Assembly: GCA_902610315.1 (NCBI GenBank)
Contig: CACLVA010000004.1
Span: 23,315-87,314, forward strand
DNA: 64,000 nt
Reading direction: 5' to 3'
Source of the DNA: an uncultured Pelagibacteraceae bacterium
Lineage (GTDB): Bacteria > Pseudomonadota > Alphaproteobacteria > Pelagibacterales > Pelagibacteraceae
Below are positions 30,055 through 41,085 of the stretch, one piece after another (within the stretch, counting starts at the first letter, position 1; every line of letters starts with the position of its first letter). The translations under genes and the position numbers were made by a program. The notes under the pieces are model-generated. The model was given only the letters and a program-made list of their open reading frames with translations, was not told where the DNA came from and ran no database searches.

Positions 30055-30436
30055 ATTTCTCCTTTTGATTTTGTTTCTGTTCGGATAATATAATTGTTAA
30101 ATTTGAATAGGGTTTAATTATTGGAGCAGCTCTACCCTTTGCTCTCGGTCTAAATCTCTTCATTATCACTTGTTTTCCGCAGTAAGCTTCTTTTATTACA
30201 AGTTTGTCTATGTCATATTGATAATTGTTTTCTGCATTAGCAATTGCTGAAGCGAGTGTTTTTTTAACATCACCACATATTCTCTTATTTGAAAATTCAA
30301 GGTCTCGTAATGCAAAATCAACTTTTTTGCCAACAAGTGCTTTTAAAATAGGTTTTAATTTTCTTGTGCTCGATCTAACATTTTTATTAACAGATCTTAC
30401 TAAATTTAGTTCGTTATTTTTTTTTGTTTTATTCAT
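30038..30436 (-). CDS. rplV: 50S ribosomal protein L22
   Basis: L22 lines the exit tunnel through an extended beta-hairpin. The core contains [29 protein letters not shown] and the hairpin block [26 protein letters not shown]. At 132 residues it has short polar extensions at both ends; the C-terminal one overlaps the rpsC start by 17 bp, the largest overlap in this operon. Confidence 0.97.
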   Translation of the reverse strand: MNKTKKNNELNLVRSVNKNVRSSTRKLKPILKALVGKKVDFALRDLEFSNKRICGDVKKTLASAIANAENNYQYDIDKLVIKEAYCGKQVIMKRFRPRAKGRAAPIIKPYSNLTIILSEQKQNQKEKYGTKG

Positions 30437-30439
30437 ATA

Positions 30440-30739
30440 TTATTTTTTATCTTTTGTGTCTTCCTCTTTAGCTTTTTTGTCAGCTGGTGTATGTCCAAAA
30501 AATTGTCTTGTTGGGGCAAATTCACCGAATTTATGACCAACCATATCCTCTGAAATTGTTAGTGGTATAAATTTTTTACCGTTATATATTAGAAAACTTA
30601 GGCCTATAAAATCTGGAATTATAGTCGATTTTCTAGACCATGTTTTTATAGGTTTTCTGTTAGTTTCATTTTTTTGTTTTTCTGCTTTTTTTATTAAGCT
30701 TTCCTCAACAAATGGACCTTTCCAAACTGACCTTGCCAT
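30440..30739 (-). CDS. rpsS: 30S ribosomal protein S19
   Basis: S19 binds the 16S head beside S13. The 99-residue sequence has [35 protein letters not shown] and [24 protein letters not shown], all canonical, plus a charged tail. It is 3 bp from rplB. Confidence 0.98.
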   Translation of the reverse strand: MARSVWKGPFVEESLIKKAEKQKNETNRKPIKTWSRKSTIIPDFIGLSFLIYNGKKFIPLTISEDMVGHKFGEFAPTRQFFGHTPADKKAKEEDTKDKK

Positions 30740-30742
30740 AAA

Positions 30743-31576
30743 TTATCCCTTCTTCCTCTTTCTTCTCCTAATTATATACTTATCTGTTCTTTTATTGTCT
30801 CTCGTTTTCAATCCTTTAGCAGATTGTCCAGTTCTTGATACTGGATGTCTTCCGCCAGCAGATTTTCCTTCGCCACCTCCGTGGGGATGGTCAACTGGGT
30901 TCATTACTACACCTCTTGTATGAGGTCTTCTACCCAACCACCTTGATCTACCAGCTTTACCTATCTTTATATTTTTTTGATCAGGATTTGAAAGAACACC
31001 TATTGTAGCTAATGATCTTGAATCAATCCTTCTAACTTCGCCTGAAGTCATTTTAATTATTGAATAATTTCCATCTGTACCAGAAATTGATACTGAGGTG
31101 CCTGCTGATCTTGCTATTTTTCCACCACCACCAGGATTTATTTCTACATTATGAATATCAATACCAACTGGTATTTCAGATAATGGTAAACAATTACCAA
31201 TTTTAATTTCTGAGTCTTCGCCATTTGATATTTTATCTCCAATATTTATTCCTTGCGGAGCTAAATAATAGAATTTCTCACCATCATCAAATTTTACTAA
31301 CATTATATAACAAGATCTATTTGGATCGTATTCAACTCTTTCTACTTCAGCTTTTGATCCTTTTTTTTTTCTATAAAAATCTATCATTCTATATTTTTGT
31401 TTGTGACCACCACCTATATTTCTAGCTGTAATTCTACCCTGGTTATTTCTTCCACTTGATGAGTATTTAACAGCAGTTAGGGGTTTGTGAGGTTTGCCTT
31501 TCCAAACTTTGCTTCTATCAACTAGAATTGTTCCTCTAGTAGATTTTGTATAAGGTTTGAATGTTTTTAGACTCAT
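30743..31576 (-). CDS. rplB: 50S ribosomal protein L2
   Basis: L2 supports subunit association and the peptidyl transferase centre. The 277-residue protein has SSGRNNQGRITARNIGGGHK near the N-terminus and the highly conserved GVVMNPVDHPHGGGEG segment near residues 222-237, which carries the functionally important histidine. It overlaps rplW by 1 bp. Confidence 0.98.
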   Translation of the reverse strand: MSLKTFKPYTKSTRGTILVDRSKVWKGKPHKPLTAVKYSSSGRNNQGRITARNIGGGHKQKYRMIDFYRKKKGSKAEVERVEYDPNRSCYIMLVKFDDGEKFYYLAPQGINIGDKISNGEDSEIKIGNCLPLSEIPVGIDIHNVEINPGGGGKIARSAGTSVSISGTDGNYSIIKMTSGEVRRIDSRSLATIGVLSNPDQKNIKIGKAGRSRWLGRRPHTRGVVMNPVDHPHGGGEGKSAGGRHPVSRTGQSAKGLKTRDNKRTDKYIIRRRKRKKG

Positions 31577-31869
31577 TATATACCTGTCGTTAAATCAATA
31601 CTCTGTCCTTTTTTAAGAGTAACTATTGCCTTTTTATAACCTTTGACTTTAACTGTCCTTCCTCTTGTAAATTTAGTTCTGTTCTTTTTATTAATAATAT
31701 TTATTTTTGTAACATTAACCTTGAATATTTTTTCTATATTTTTTTTAAGGGTCTTTTTATTTGCAGTGTCAATTACTTTAAAAACAACTTTATTAAATGA
31801 AGATAAGTTTGTAGATTTTTCAGTTATTACTGGACCTACAATTGTGTCGTATAAATTTATTTTACTCAT
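31576..31869 (-). CDS. rplW: 50S ribosomal protein L23
   Basis: L23 forms the docking site at the tunnel exit for trigger factor and SRP. The 97-residue sequence has IVGPVITEKSTNLSSFNKVVFKV and VKVKGYKKAIVTLKKGQSID. It is immediately downstream of rplD in S10-operon order. Confidence 0.97.
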   Translation of the reverse strand: MSKINLYDTIVGPVITEKSTNLSSFNKVVFKVIDTANKKTLKKNIEKIFKVNVTKINIINKKNRTKFTRGRTVKVKGYKKAIVTLKKGQSIDLTTGI

Positions 31870-32493
31870 TTAATTATACCTTTTTTCTAGTTCTTTTAAT
31901 GAACTCTCGGTGAATATTATCTTTTTATATTTAACTATATCAAAAGCGCTAAAATGATTTACATCTGTACACTTTACATTCGGAATATTCCTAACAGCTT
32001 TATCAATATTATTTTTTGAAGATTTATCTAAAATAAGAATACTGTTTATAGCGTGAAATTTTTTCAAAATTAAATTCATTTCTTTCGTTTTTTTGATTTC
32101 TTTAGAAAAATCGTTAAATATTATTAAGTCATTCAATTTATGTTTTTTTGTTAATATTGATGCAATGCCTAATCTTTTTTCATTTTTATTTAATTTTCTT
32201 TTTTTATATTTTGTCTCTCCTTTTGGACCGTGAGCCACACCTCCGCCAACGAATATCGGTGCCTTTCTACTAGCGTGTCTAGCATTACCCGTTCCTTTTT
32301 GAGCATAAATTTTAGAAGTAGATCCAATAATCTCATTCTTTTGTTTAGTTTTAGATTTTCTACCTTTATAATTTGCGTTTGTTTTATATATTACCTCGCT
32401 AATTAAAGTTTCATTAATTTTTGACGAAAAAATATTATCATTGACTTCAATTGAAGTTTTTTTTCCATCTATACTCAATTTATCTATTTTCAT
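31870..32493 (-). CDS. rplD: 50S ribosomal protein L4
   Basis: L4 reaches into the exit tunnel and, in enterobacteria, also regulates the S10 operon. The tunnel loop is recognisable as AQKGTGNARHASRKAPIFVGGGVAHGPK (around residues 64-91). It has 207 residues. It starts right after rplC with no gap. No S10-type leader structure was identified upstream of rpsJ, which is fused into the str transcript. Confidence 0.97.
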   Translation of the reverse strand: MKIDKLSIDGKKTSIEVNDNIFSSKINETLISEVIYKTNANYKGRKSKTKQKNEIIGSTSKIYAQKGTGNARHASRKAPIFVGGGVAHGPKGETKYKKRKLNKNEKRLGIASILTKKHKLNDLIIFNDFSKEIKKTKEMNLILKKFHAINSILILDKSSKNNIDKAVRNIPNVKCTDVNHFSAFDIVKYKKIIFTESSLKELEKRYN

Positions 32494-33204
32494 TTATTTC
32501 TTCTTTTTTTCAGGTATTTTTTTTAATTTTTCAATTTTTTCAATTTTTTCAGCCATTGTCAGTTTTCTTACATTTTTAACAGACTCTTTAACTACAACTT
32601 GCGTATTTTTAGAACCTGGTATAGATCCTTTTAAATACAGTAAATTATTATCAGGATCAGATTTTATTATTTCAATGTTTTGCATTGTTCTTATTTTATC
32701 ACCCATATGTCCTGCCATTTTTTTATTTTTAAAAACTTTACCAGGATCTTGATTTTGACCTGTGGATCCATGTGCTCTGTGTGATATTGAAACACCGTGA
32801 GATGCTCTCAAACCAGCAAAGTTATGTCTTTTCATGGCACCAGCAAAACCTTTTCCGATTGTTTTTGATTTAATGTCAACAAATTTCGTATCCTTAAATA
32901 TTTCTATACCTACTTCGTTCCCCTCTTTAAAATTTTCCAAGCTTTTTACTCTAAATTCTTTAAGCACCTTTTTTGGTTCTGTATTTTTTTTTGCAAAATA
33001 TCCTTTCATTTGTTTTGATAACTTTGAGTTTTTAATTTTTCCAAAACCTATCTGAACTGCGTTATATCCATTTTTTTCCTTTGATAATAATTGTATCACT
33101 CTACCTTTATCAAATTTAATAACAGTTACTGGAACAGATTGTCCTGATTTATAGAATTCTCTGGTCATACCAATTTTTTTACCAATTAAGCCAATTTCAA
33201 TCAT
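32494..33204 (-). CDS. rplC: 50S ribosomal protein L3
   Basis: L3 is an early assembly protein reaching towards the peptidyl transferase centre. The start IGLIGKKIGMTREFYKSG and the core ASHGVSISHRAHGSTGQNQDPGKVFKNKKMAGHMG are diagnostic; the latter includes the glutamine methylated by PrmB in other bacteria. At 236 residues a lysine-rich C-terminal tail exceeds the 209-residue E. coli form. It overlaps rpsJ by 1 bp. Confidence 0.98.
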   Translation of the reverse strand: MIEIGLIGKKIGMTREFYKSGQSVPVTVIKFDKGRVIQLLSKEKNGYNAVQIGFGKIKNSKLSKQMKGYFAKKNTEPKKVLKEFRVKSLENFKEGNEVGIEIFKDTKFVDIKSKTIGKGFAGAMKRHNFAGLRASHGVSISHRAHGSTGQNQDPGKVFKNKKMAGHMGDKIRTMQNIEIIKSDPDNNLLYLKGSIPGSKNTQVVVKESVKNVRKLTMAEKIEKIEKLKKIPEKKKK

Positions 33205-33512
33205 TAAATTTTAATCTCCACATCCACACCTGAAGCCAGATCTAATTTCATTAATGCCTCTACAGTTTGCGGTGTTGGTTCAATAATGTCTATTAATCTT
33301 TTATGAGTTCTTGTTTCAAATTGTTCTCTACTTTTTTTGTCAATATGAGGTGATCTTAATACAGTGTATCTTTCAATTTTAGTTGGCAAAGGTATTGGGC
33401 CTTTAATATTAGCACCAGTCCTTTTAACTGTATTAACTATCTCCTCGGTTGATTGATCTAAGACTTTATTATCGTAAGCCCTTAATTTAATTCTTATGTT
33501 TTGTTTATCCAT
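33204..33512 (-). CDS. rpsJ: 30S ribosomal protein S10
   Basis: S10 (NusE) is a head protein and a component of NusB-NusE antitermination complexes. The 102-residue sequence contains [45 protein letters not shown] and ends [10 protein letters not shown]. It follows fusA by 4 bp; in many bacteria tuf lies between the two, but here it does not. Confidence 0.98.
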   Translation of the reverse strand: MDKQNIRIKLRAYDNKVLDQSTEEIVNTVKRTGANIKGPIPLPTKIERYTVLRSPHIDKKSREQFETRTHKRLIDIIEPTPQTVEALMKLDLASGVDVEIKI

Positions 33513-33516
33513 TTTT

Positions 33517-35595
33517 TTAAGATCCTGTTTTTTTTGTTACTTCATCTTGAACGTTTTGAGGTACTTTGTCGTAATGATCAAAAAACATTGAATATTGTGC
33601 TCTACCCTGAGACATGGATCTTAAAGCGTTTATATAGCCAAACATGTTTGCCAACGGCACCATTGCGGTTATAACTGTAGCATTGCCTCTTTGTTCCTGA
33701 GTATTTATCTGACCTCTTCTACTATTTAAATCACCAATTACATCTCCCATATAATCTTCTGGGGTAACAACCTCAACTCTCATAATAGGTTCTAATAACT
33801 TTAATGTTGCTCTATTGCATGCTTCTTTAAAACATTGTCTCGAAGCTAGTTCAAAAGCTAAAACACTTGAATCAACATCATGATGTAATCCATCTAGAAT
33901 TGTAACTTTGTAATCTATAATAGGAAATCCAGCTAAAATTCCTGAGTCAGAAATGCTTTCTATGCCCTTTTCAACACCAGGAATAAATTCTTTTGGTATT
34001 GCGCCACCTTTGATTTTGCTTTCAACTTCTCTTCCTTTACCCGGCTCTAATGGCTCAACTGATAATTTAACTCTTGCAAACTGGCCTGCCCCTCCACTTT
34101 GTTTTTTATGAGTGTAGTCAAATTCTGAATTTTTTAAGATTGTTTCTCTATATGCAACTTGTGGTGCACCAATATTAGCCTCAACTTTGAATTCTCTTTT
34201 CATTCTATCAACTATGATATCTAAATGAAGCTCGCCCATTCCCTTAATAATTGTTTGACCAGACTCTTCATCTGACGTAACTCTAAATGAAGGGTCTTCT
34301 TTTGCTAATCTACCTAATGCTTCGCCCATTTTTTCTTGATCACCTTTGGTCTTTGGTTCTACGGCAATTTCGATTACAGGATCTGGAAATTCCATAGGTT
34401 CAAGTAACACTGGTTTATCTTCATTTGCAAGGGTATGTCCAGTAATTGTGTACTTTAATCCAGCTAAAGCTACTATATCTCCTGCATTAGCTTCTTTAAT
34501 GTCTTCCCTTGAATTAGCATGCATTAACAACATTCTGCCAACTCTTTCCTCTTTATCTTTTGAGGTGTTGTAAATACCAGTACCAGACTTAACAGTTCCT
34601 GAGTAAATTCTTATGAAAGTAAGTGACCCTACAAATGGGTCATTAGCAACTTTAAAAGCTAGTGCAGAAAAAGGAGCATTATCCTCAAATTTCATCTCAA
34701 TTTCTTCATCAGAATTTGGTTTAGTTCCTTTAATTGATCCTATGTCTACTGGACTGGGTAAATAATCTACCACAGCATCTAGTAACGGCTGTACTCCCTT
34801 ATTTTTAAAAGCTGATCCAGTTAAAACTGGCACAAAATTAAAGCTTAAACAACCTTTTCTGATACATTTCTTCAAATCTTCAATTTTTATCTCTTCGCCA
34901 TTTAAATAACTTTCCATAAACTTTTCATCTTGTTCAACAGCTGTTTCAACTAACTCTTGCCTGTATTTATCTGTAATTTCTTTTAGATCGGCTGGAATAT
35001 CTTTTTCTTCCCAAGCAGCACCAAGATCTTCATTTTTCCATACAATAGCTTTCATTTTTACAAGGTCAACAACACCTTGAAGTGAAGCCTCAATACCAAT
35101 TGGAATTTGCATAACTAAAGGTTTAGCCCCTAACCTATCTTTAATCATGTCAACACATCTAAAAAAATCCGCTCCAGTTCTATCAAGCTTATTAACAAAA
35201 CATATTCTTGGAACTTTATATTTATCTGCTTGTCTCCATACTGTTTCTGATTGAGGTTCAACACCTGCTACACCATCAAATACTGCAACAGCACCATCAA
35301 GAACTTTTAAAGATCTCTCAACTTCAATTGTAAAGTCTACGTGACCAGGAGTATCAATAATGTTTATTCTATGATCGTTCCAAAAACAAGTAGTAGCAGC
35401 AGATGTAATTGTGATACCTCTTTCTTGCTCTTGTTCCATCCAATCCATAGTCGCTGCACCGTCATGTACTTCTCCAATTTTATGACTCTTTCCAGTGTAA
35501 TATAAAATTCTTTCAGTAGTTGTTGTTTTGCCGGCATCAATGTGGGCCATGATACCAATATTTCTATATTTATCTAATTTATGTGTTCTAGCCAT
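33517..35595 (-). CDS. fusA: Elongation factor G
   Basis: EF-G catalyses GTP-dependent translocation and, with RRF, ribosome recycling. The 692-residue protein has the G1 motif [15 protein letters not shown] (about 17-31), the switch region [16 protein letters not shown]3 DTPGHVDFT and [10 protein letters not shown]. The C-terminal domains include [14 protein letters not shown] and [16 protein letters not shown]. It is 6 bp from rpsG in the str arrangement. Confidence 0.98.
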   Translation of the reverse strand: MARTHKLDKYRNIGIMAHIDAGKTTTTERILYYTGKSHKIGEVHDGAATMDWMEQEQERGITITSAATTCFWNDHRINIIDTPGHVDFTIEVERSLKVLDGAVAVFDGVAGVEPQSETVWRQADKYKVPRICFVNKLDRTGADFFRCVDMIKDRLGAKPLVMQIPIGIEASLQGVVDLVKMKAIVWKNEDLGAAWEEKDIPADLKEITDKYRQELVETAVEQDEKFMESYLNGEEIKIEDLKKCIRKGCLSFNFVPVLTGSAFKNKGVQPLLDAVVDYLPSPVDIGSIKGTKPNSDEEIEMKFEDNAPFSALAFKVANDPFVGSLTFIRIYSGTVKSGTGIYNTSKDKEERVGRMLLMHANSREDIKEANAGDIVALAGLKYTITGHTLANEDKPVLLEPMEFPDPVIEIAVEPKTKGDQEKMGEALGRLAKEDPSFRVTSDEESGQTIIKGMGELHLDIIVDRMKREFKVEANIGAPQVAYRETILKNSEFDYTHKKQSGGAGQFARVKLSVEPLEPGKGREVESKIKGGAIPKEFIPGVEKGIESISDSGILAGFPIIDYKVTILDGLHHDVDSSVLAFELASRQCFKEACNRATLKLLEPIMRVEVVTPEDYMGDVIGDLNSRRGQINTQEQRGNATVITAMVPLANMFGYINALRSMSQGRAQYSMFFDHYDKVPQNVQDEVTKKTGS

Positions 35596-35601
35596 TTATT
35601 A

Positions 35602-36072
35602 TTACCATCTAAAATGTGCAAAAGCTTTATTTGACTCTGCCATTTTGTGAGTGTCCTCTTTTTTTTTAATTGCTGATCCCCTATTTTGATATGCATCGTA
35701 AATCTCATTAAAAATTTTATCAGACATTTTTTTATCTTTTCTTTTTCTTGATGCGTCTATAAGCCATCTGATCGCTAAAGCTTGTGATCTTTTAGATTTT
35801 ACCTCGACAGGTACTTGGTAAGTTGCACCACCTACTCGTCTTGATCTTACTTCAACAGTTGGTTTAATATTTGTAATTGCCTGATTGAATATTGTTATTG
35901 GCTCATCTTTCGATTTAGATTTTATTTTATCAATCGCATCGTATACAATCTTTTCAGCAATAGTTTTTTTACCATCATACATAAGTGAATTTATTAATTT
36001 GGGAATTATTGGAGATTTATATTTTGCATCTAATAAAATATTTTTTTTTGAGGAGCTTTTTTTACGGGACAT
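35602..36072 (-). CDS. rpsG: 30S ribosomal protein S7
   Basis: S7 nucleates head assembly and contacts E-site tRNA. The 156-residue protein has VRSRRVGGATYQVPVEVKSKRSQALAIRWL across its centre (signature VGGATYQVP) and ends ESNKAFAHFRW. It sits 1 bp after rpsL. S7 is a str-operon autoregulator in enterobacteria; the rpsL-rpsG gap here is too short to hold the classical S7 site. Confidence 0.98.
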   Translation of the reverse strand: MSRKKSSSKKNILLDAKYKSPIIPKLINSLMYDGKKTIAEKIVYDAIDKIKSKSKDEPITIFNQAITNIKPTVEVRSRRVGGATYQVPVEVKSKRSQALAIRWLIDASRKRKDKKMSDKIFNEIYDAYQNRGSAIKKKEDTHKMAESNKAFAHFRW

Positions 36073-36073
36073 T

Positions 36074-36445
36074 TTATTTACCTTTTTTTGCTCCGTATTT
36101 AGATCTTTGCTGTTTTCTTGCAGTTACACCCTGTGTATCTAAATTACCTCTTAAGATATGGTATCTTACTCCTGGTAAATCTTTAACCCTTCCACCTCTA
36201 ATTAGAACAACCGAGTGTTCTTGTAAATTATGACCTTCTCCAGGTATATAAGATGTTACTTCATGTCCATTCGACAATCTTACTCTTGCAACTTTTCTTA
36301 ATGCAGAATTTGGTTTCTTAGGTGTAGTTGTGTAAACTTTTAGACACACGCCTCTTTTCTGTGGAGATTTTTCAAGCGCAGGAACTCTGTCCCTAGCCTT
36401 TGGTCTAGTCCTTCTTTTTTTCAACAATTGATTTATCGTTGGCAT
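36074..36445 (-). CDS. rpsL: 30S ribosomal protein S12
   Basis: S12 monitors decoding at the A site. The 123-residue protein begins [20 protein letters not shown]. Lys43 in [11 protein letters not shown] and Lys88 in [10 protein letters not shown] are the residues whose substitution gives streptomycin resistance; both are wild type. It is the first gene of the str-S10-spc-alpha supercluster and is preceded by a promoter and a foldable leader. Confidence 0.98.
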   Translation of the reverse strand: MPTINQLLKKRRTRPKARDRVPALEKSPQKRGVCLKVYTTTPKKPNSALRKVARVRLSNGHEVTSYIPGEGHNLQEHSVVLIRGGRVKDLPGVRYHILRGNLDTQGVTARKQQRSKYGAKKGK

Positions 36446-36479
36446 AATTAATATAGTAATGATTATGGAAGAAATTAAA

Positions 36480-36525
36480 GTAGTCTAATGTCTGTGGTCG
36501 CGTTTAGTACCTAAATAGCACTACT
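36480..36525 (-). promoter_or_regulatory. Candidate structured 5' leader of rpsL (alternative hairpins)
   Basis: Within the predicted rpsL leader, TAGTAC (36505-36510) and GCACTA (36518-36523) can form a 6-bp stem with one G-U pair and a 7-nt loop on the transcript. A longer-range stem AGTAGT/ACTACT (36479-36484 with 36520-36525) competes for the same bases. Two mutually exclusive helices in front of a ribosomal operon suggest autoregulation by a ribosomal protein. This is inference from pairing only. Confidence 0.35.
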
Positions 36526-36545
36526 ATCCAACCAAAATCTTGGTG

Positions 36546-36573
36546 AAAATACTATAGTTTTTAAAATTGTCAA
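36546..36573 (-). promoter_or_regulatory. Promoter for the str-S10-spc supercluster
   Basis: On the minus strand TTGACA (36568-36573) and TATTTT (36546-36551) are spaced by 16 bp, downstream of the rpoC-side gap and about 100 bp upstream of rpsL. It is the best sigma70-type match in the 157-bp gap between rpsL and the rpoC stop. That gap otherwise holds only the leader described above and AT-rich sequence. Confidence 0.6.
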
Positions 36574-36602
36574 ATTAAAACAATAAAAAAAATGCTCTAT
36601 TA

Positions 36603-39600
36603 TTATGGATTTGCAGGCGTTTCAGCTTGTTCTACTTTTTCTTGCTCAGATAAAAATTTTTGATCGTCTTCTAATGCTTTTTTATTCCATTTGTTTTTAA
36701 TTGAACCGGTTCCTGCAGGAACTAATCTTCCAACAATTACGTTTTCTTTCAATCCAGCTAAAGTATCAACTTTTCCTTTTATGGCAGCATCTGTAAGAAC
36801 CCTTGTTGTTTCTTGGAAAGAAGCAGCTGAAATAAAAGACTCTGTTTGTAATGAAGCTTTTGTAATTCCCATTAAGACTCTCTCTCCAACTGCAGGTTTT
36901 TTACCGTTTTTAATTAATTCTTCGTTTACATTCTCAAGTCTAAACCTATCTATTATTTCACCTGGCAGATAATCTGAGTCTCCAGAGTTTTTTATTTCAA
37001 CCTTTTTAAGCATTTGTCTTAAAATGGTTTCAATATGTTTATCATTGATTATAACACCTTGAAGTCTATAAACCTCCTGAACTTGATTTACAAAATACTC
37101 TGTTAGTTCTTTAATACCTAAAATTCTTAAAATATCATGAGGTAATGGTTGACCATCTAAAAGATATTCTCCCTTTTTGATTTCTTCGCCAGGATTAAAA
37201 TTAATATGTTTTCCTTTTGGTATTAGGTAATTTGAAGTTTCACCAGAGTCCGATACGATTGACACTTTTTGTTTTCCTCTTACTTCTTTTCCAAACATAA
37301 CTTTACCATCGTTTTCTGCTATGATTGCGCTGTCTTTAGCTTTTCTTGCTTCAAATAATTCAGCTACTCGTGGTAATCCTCCTGTAATATCTTTCGTCTT
37401 TGAAGTTTCCTTAGGTAATCTTGCAATTACGTCCCCAGCACTAATTTTTTGTCCATCTTTTACTGATAAGATAGAATCTGGAACTAAGTAATATCTAGCT
37501 TCATTATCATCTGCTTTTTTAACAACATTACCTTTTTCATCTCTAAGGGTAATTCTTGGTTTAAGCTCTGTATTTTTAGATTGCGATCTCCAATCAATAA
37601 CTGATTTAGATGATATTCCTGTTGTATCATCTTGAGTTTCAGAAAGAGAAACTCCATCAATTAAATCTACAAAATTAACTATACCACTTTTTTCAGCTAT
37701 AACTGGTGTTGTATAAGGATCCCACTCACAAACTTTTGAATTCTTTTTAACTTTATCACCATTTTTAAAAAAAAGTTTTGAACCATAAGGAACTTTATAG
37801 ATCGCTATCTGCATACCTTTCTCATCTTCTAAAGATATTTGTGTATTTCTTCCCATAACTATCTGATTTTTTTTAGAGTCTTCTAATAAATTTGTATTGA
37901 TTATTTTTAATAATCCATCATTTTTAACTACAATTTGAGAATCTTGTTTAATTTGAGCTGTACCTCCAACGTGAAATGTTCTCATCGTTAACTGCGTACC
38001 AGGTTCACCAATGGATTGGGCAGAAATCATTCCGATTGCCTCTCCAACATTTACCATGTGACCTCTAGAAAGATCTCTTCCATAAGACATTGCACAAACA
38101 CCTTCTTTTGATCCACAAGTTATAACTGAGTATACATTAATAGCTTTTACACCAGCTGAATCAATTTTTTCACATCCCGCTTCATCAATCATTTCACCTT
38201 TTTTAATTATTACTTCACCAGATATTGGATTTTTAACATCATCAGCAACTACTCTTCCTAATGCTCTTTCCGATAAACTAACAATAATATTACCACCCTC
38301 AATTATTTCAGATAAAGTAATACTTCCTTTGCTTTTACAATCGCAATCTTTTTTTGTTATTGTTAAGTCCTGAGCAACATCACATAATCTTCTTGTTAAA
38401 TAGCCGGAGTTGGCTGTTTTCAAAGCAGTATCAGCAAGACCTTTTCTAGCACCATGAGTTGAATTGAAATACTCAAGTGCTGTTAGACCTTCTTTAAAGT
38501 TAGATGTAATTGGCGATTCAATAATTTCACCAGATGGCTTTGCTATTAATCCTCTCATCCCTGCTAGTTGTTTCATTTGAGCAGCTGAGCCTCTTGCACC
38601 TGAGTCAGCCATCATAAACACTGAGTTTATATTAAGTCCCTCATCTGTTTTTTCTGTAGCAGATATACCCTTCATCATTTCAGATGCAACTTTGTCTGTA
38701 CATTTTGACCAAGCATCGACAACTTTATTATATTTTTCCCCTCTCGTAATTAAACCCTCTGAATATTGAGTTTCGTAGTCTTTAATCAATTTTTTTGTTT
38801 CCTCTATTAATGACTCTTTACTATTTGGAATAATTAAATCATCTTTACCAAAAGATATTCCTGCTTTAAAAGCATGTTTGAACCCTAGATCTTTAAGTTT
38901 ATCGCAGAATATAACTGTGCTTTTTTGTCCAGTAAATCTGAAAACAATATCAATTATTTCAGAGACGACTTTTTTTGGAAGTACTCTATCAATTAGACTA
39001 AATGTTATATCTTTGTCTTTGGGTAGTAGATTAGCTAATAAAAATCTTCCTGCGGTACTTGTGTGTTTTTCAAATTTCACTTTTCCATTTTCGTCCACAG
39101 TCTCAAATCTAGATATTATCCTAGAGTGTATTTTTATACTGCCAGACTCTAAAGCTTGTTCAATTTCGGAGTTGTTCACAAAATAACCTTCGATATTTTT
39201 TTCTTGATATGGAGGTAAAGACAAATAATAAATTCCTAAAATCATATCTTGACTAGGTACAATTATAGGTTTTCCGTTAGATGGGCTTAAAATATTATTT
39301 GTAGACATCATCAATACTCTCGCTTCAAGTTGCGCCTCTAAACTTAATGGTATGTGTACAGCCATCTGGTCGCCATCAAAGTCTGCGTTAAAAGCCGCAC
39401 AAGTTAGTGGATGTAATTCAATTGCGTCTCCTTCAATTAATTTAGGCTCAAAAGCTTGAACACCAAGTCTGTGTAATGTTGGGGCTCTATTAAGTATAAC
39501 AGGATGTTCTCTAACAATAAGCTCTAGTGCATCCCAAACTGCATTGGTTTCTCTTTCGACTAATTTTTTTGCTTGTTTAATTGTCGATGCTAAACCCAAT

Positions 39601-40772
39601 TTATTTAATCTTGCATATAAAAAAGGTTTAAATAATTCTAATGCCATTTTCTTTGGTAAGCCACACTCATGTAATTTTAGGTCAGGACCAACTACAATGA
39701 CTGACCTACCGGAGTAATCGACTCTTTTACCAAGAAGATTTTGTCTAAATCTACCTTGTTTACCTTTTAACATTTCAGCTAAAGATTTTAATGGTCTTTT
39801 ACCAGTGCCTGTTATTACTCTACCTCTTCTTCCATTATCAAAAAGAGCGTCAACTGACTCTTGTAACATTCTTTTTTCATTTCTAACTATTATATCTGGA
39901 GCTTTTAGATCCATTAATCTTTTTAAACGATTATTTCTGTTTATAACTCTTCTATATAGATCATTTAAATCTGATGTGGCAAATCTACCTCCATCTAAAG
40001 GTACTAAAGGTCTTAATTCAGGTGGGATTACTGGAATTACAGTTAATATCATCCACTCAGGTTTATTACCTGTTTTAATAAATGAGTCTATAAGCTTTAA
40101 ACGTTTAATTGATCTTTCCTCAGAAACCTTTGATTTTGTCTCATTAATAGTTTTAACCAGTAATTCTTTTTCTTTTTGAAGATCTATTGATTTTAATATT
40201 TCTAAAATTGCCTCAGCACCAATACCTGCTGTAAATGCTTCATCACCGAATTCATCTTGATATTTAATTAATTCCTCTTCAGACAATAACTGATTTTTTT
40301 TAAGACCAGTTAATCCAGGTTCTATAACTATGAAATTTTCAAAATATAAAACTCTTTCAACTTCCTTTAGTTTCATGTCTATAGCTAGTGATATTCTGCT
40401 TGGTAGTGACTTCAAAAACCATATATGAGCAACTGGTGTTGCTAAATTGATGTGACCCATTCTTTCACGTCTGACATTAGATTTGGTTACCTCAACACCA
40501 CATTTTTCACAAATTATGCCTCTAAATTTCATTCTTTTGTATTTACCACACAGACACTCGTAATCTTTTATAGGACCAAAAATTCTTGCACAAAATAAAC
40601 CGTCTTTTTCAGGTCTGAAAGTTCTATAGTTTATTGTTTCAGGTTTTTTAATTTCACCGTAAGTCCAAGATTTGATCTTTTCAGGACTTGCGAGAGAAAT
40701 TTTTATACTATTAAAATTTTGTGCATCAGAAATTTCACTAGTTTTAAATATGCTACTTAAATCTTTTTTCAT
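36603..40772 (-). CDS. rpoC: RNA polymerase beta' subunit
   Basis: The catalytic beta' subunit, 1389 residues. The N-terminal zinc ribbon ([20 protein letters not shown] near 74-93) is followed by the active-site NADFDGD at residues 462-468, which chelates the catalytic Mg2+, and later by the bridge-helix region [21 protein letters not shown]. The second zinc-site cysteines CDCKSKG and [16 protein letters not shown] are present. It lies 2 bp downstream of a small cytochrome c gene that separates it from rpoB, an unusual arrangement. Confidence 0.98.
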   Translation of the reverse strand: MKKDLSSIFKTSEISDAQNFNSIKISLASPEKIKSWTYGEIKKPETINYRTFRPEKDGLFCARIFGPIKDYECLCGKYKRMKFRGIICEKCGVEVTKSNVRRERMGHINLATPVAHIWFLKSLPSRISLAIDMKLKEVERVLYFENFIVIEPGLTGLKKNQLLSEEELIKYQDEFGDEAFTAGIGAEAILEILKSIDLQKEKELLVKTINETKSKVSEERSIKRLKLIDSFIKTGNKPEWMILTVIPVIPPELRPLVPLDGGRFATSDLNDLYRRVINRNNRLKRLMDLKAPDIIVRNEKRMLQESVDALFDNGRRGRVITGTGKRPLKSLAEMLKGKQGRFRQNLLGKRVDYSGRSVIVVGPDLKLHECGLPKKMALELFKPFLYARLNKLGLASTIKQAKKLVERETNAVWDALELIVREHPVILNRAPTLHRLGVQAFEPKLIEGDAIELHPLTCAAFNADFDGDQMAVHIPLSLEAQLEARVLMMSTNNILSPSNGKPIIVPSQDMILGIYYLSLPPYQEKNIEGYFVNNSEIEQALESGSIKIHSRIISRFETVDENGKVKFEKHTSTAGRFLLANLLPKDKDITFSLIDRVLPKKVVSEIIDIVFRFTGQKSTVIFCDKLKDLGFKHAFKAGISFGKDDLIIPNSKESLIEETKKLIKDYETQYSEGLITRGEKYNKVVDAWSKCTDKVASEMMKGISATEKTDEGLNINSVFMMADSGARGSAAQMKQLAGMRGLIAKPSGEIIESPITSNFKEGLTALEYFNSTHGARKGLADTALKTANSGYLTRRLCDVAQDLTITKKDCDCKSKGSITLSEIIEGGNIIVSLSERALGRVVADDVKNPISGEVIIKKGEMIDEAGCEKIDSAGVKAINVYSVITCGSKEGVCAMSYGRDLSRGHMVNVGEAIGMISAQSIGEPGTQLTMRTFHVGGTAQIKQDSQIVVKNDGLLKIINTNLLEDSKKNQIVMGRNTQISLEDEKGMQIAIYKVPYGSKLFFKNGDKVKKNSKVCEWDPYTTPVIAEKSGIVNFVDLIDGVSLSETQDDTTGISSKSVIDWRSQSKNTELKPRITLRDEKGNVVKKADDNEARYYLVPDSILSVKDGQKISAGDVIARLPKETSKTKDITGGLPRVAELFEARKAKDSAIIAENDGKVMFGKEVRGKQKVSIVSDSGETSNYLIPKGKHINFNPGEEIKKGEYLLDGQPLPHDILRILGIKELTEYFVNQVQEVYRLQGVIINDKHIETILRQMLKKVEIKNSGDSDYLPGEIIDRFRLENVNEELIKNGKKPAVGERVLMGITKASLQTESFISAASFQETTRVLTDAAIKGKVDTLAGLKENVIVGRLVPAGTGSIKNKWNKKALEDDQKFLSEQEKVEQAETPANP

Positions 40773-40774
40773 AA

Positions 40775-41083
40775 CTATTGTACAAATGAGCTGAGTTTAT
40801 TTTTCCAATTTTTACCTTCTGTTGAAACGAATATAGCTACAGCCTCTATTTCTTTTTCAGTCAATTTATCTTTGTATGCTGGCATAACGCCGTAACCATT
40901 TGTTACTATGTTTATAACGTGCTCTTTAGATAATTGATTATTTCCACCATCTGCTGCATTTAATATGTGGCAGTTTACACAAGCCTCTTTATTATAAAAA
41001 ATATTCTCACCTATGTTTATTAAGTCCTCTGCGTAAGAAAGATTTGTAAAAAACAAAAATATTAAAAAAATTAATTTTTTCAT
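40775..41083 (-). CDS. Small periplasmic class I cytochrome c, between rpoB and rpoC
   Basis: A 102-residue exported monohaem cytochrome c. Residues 1-18 form a signal peptide ([12 protein letters not shown]...SYA), the haem site is CVNCH (35-39), and Met67 in [24 protein letters not shown] is the likely sixth ligand. The MPAY...LT..EI..VA.FV pattern is that of c6/cbb3-like small electron carriers. It is separated from rpoB and from rpoC by 2 bp each, so it must be transcribed with RNA polymerase. Its redox partner cannot be read from the sequence. Confidence 0.93.
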   Translation of the reverse strand: MKKLIFLIFLFFTNLSYAEDLINIGENIFYNKEACVNCHILNAADGGNNQLSKEHVINIVTNGYGVMPAYKDKLTEKEIEAVAIFVSTEGKNWKNKLSSFVQ

Positions 41084-41085
41084 AA

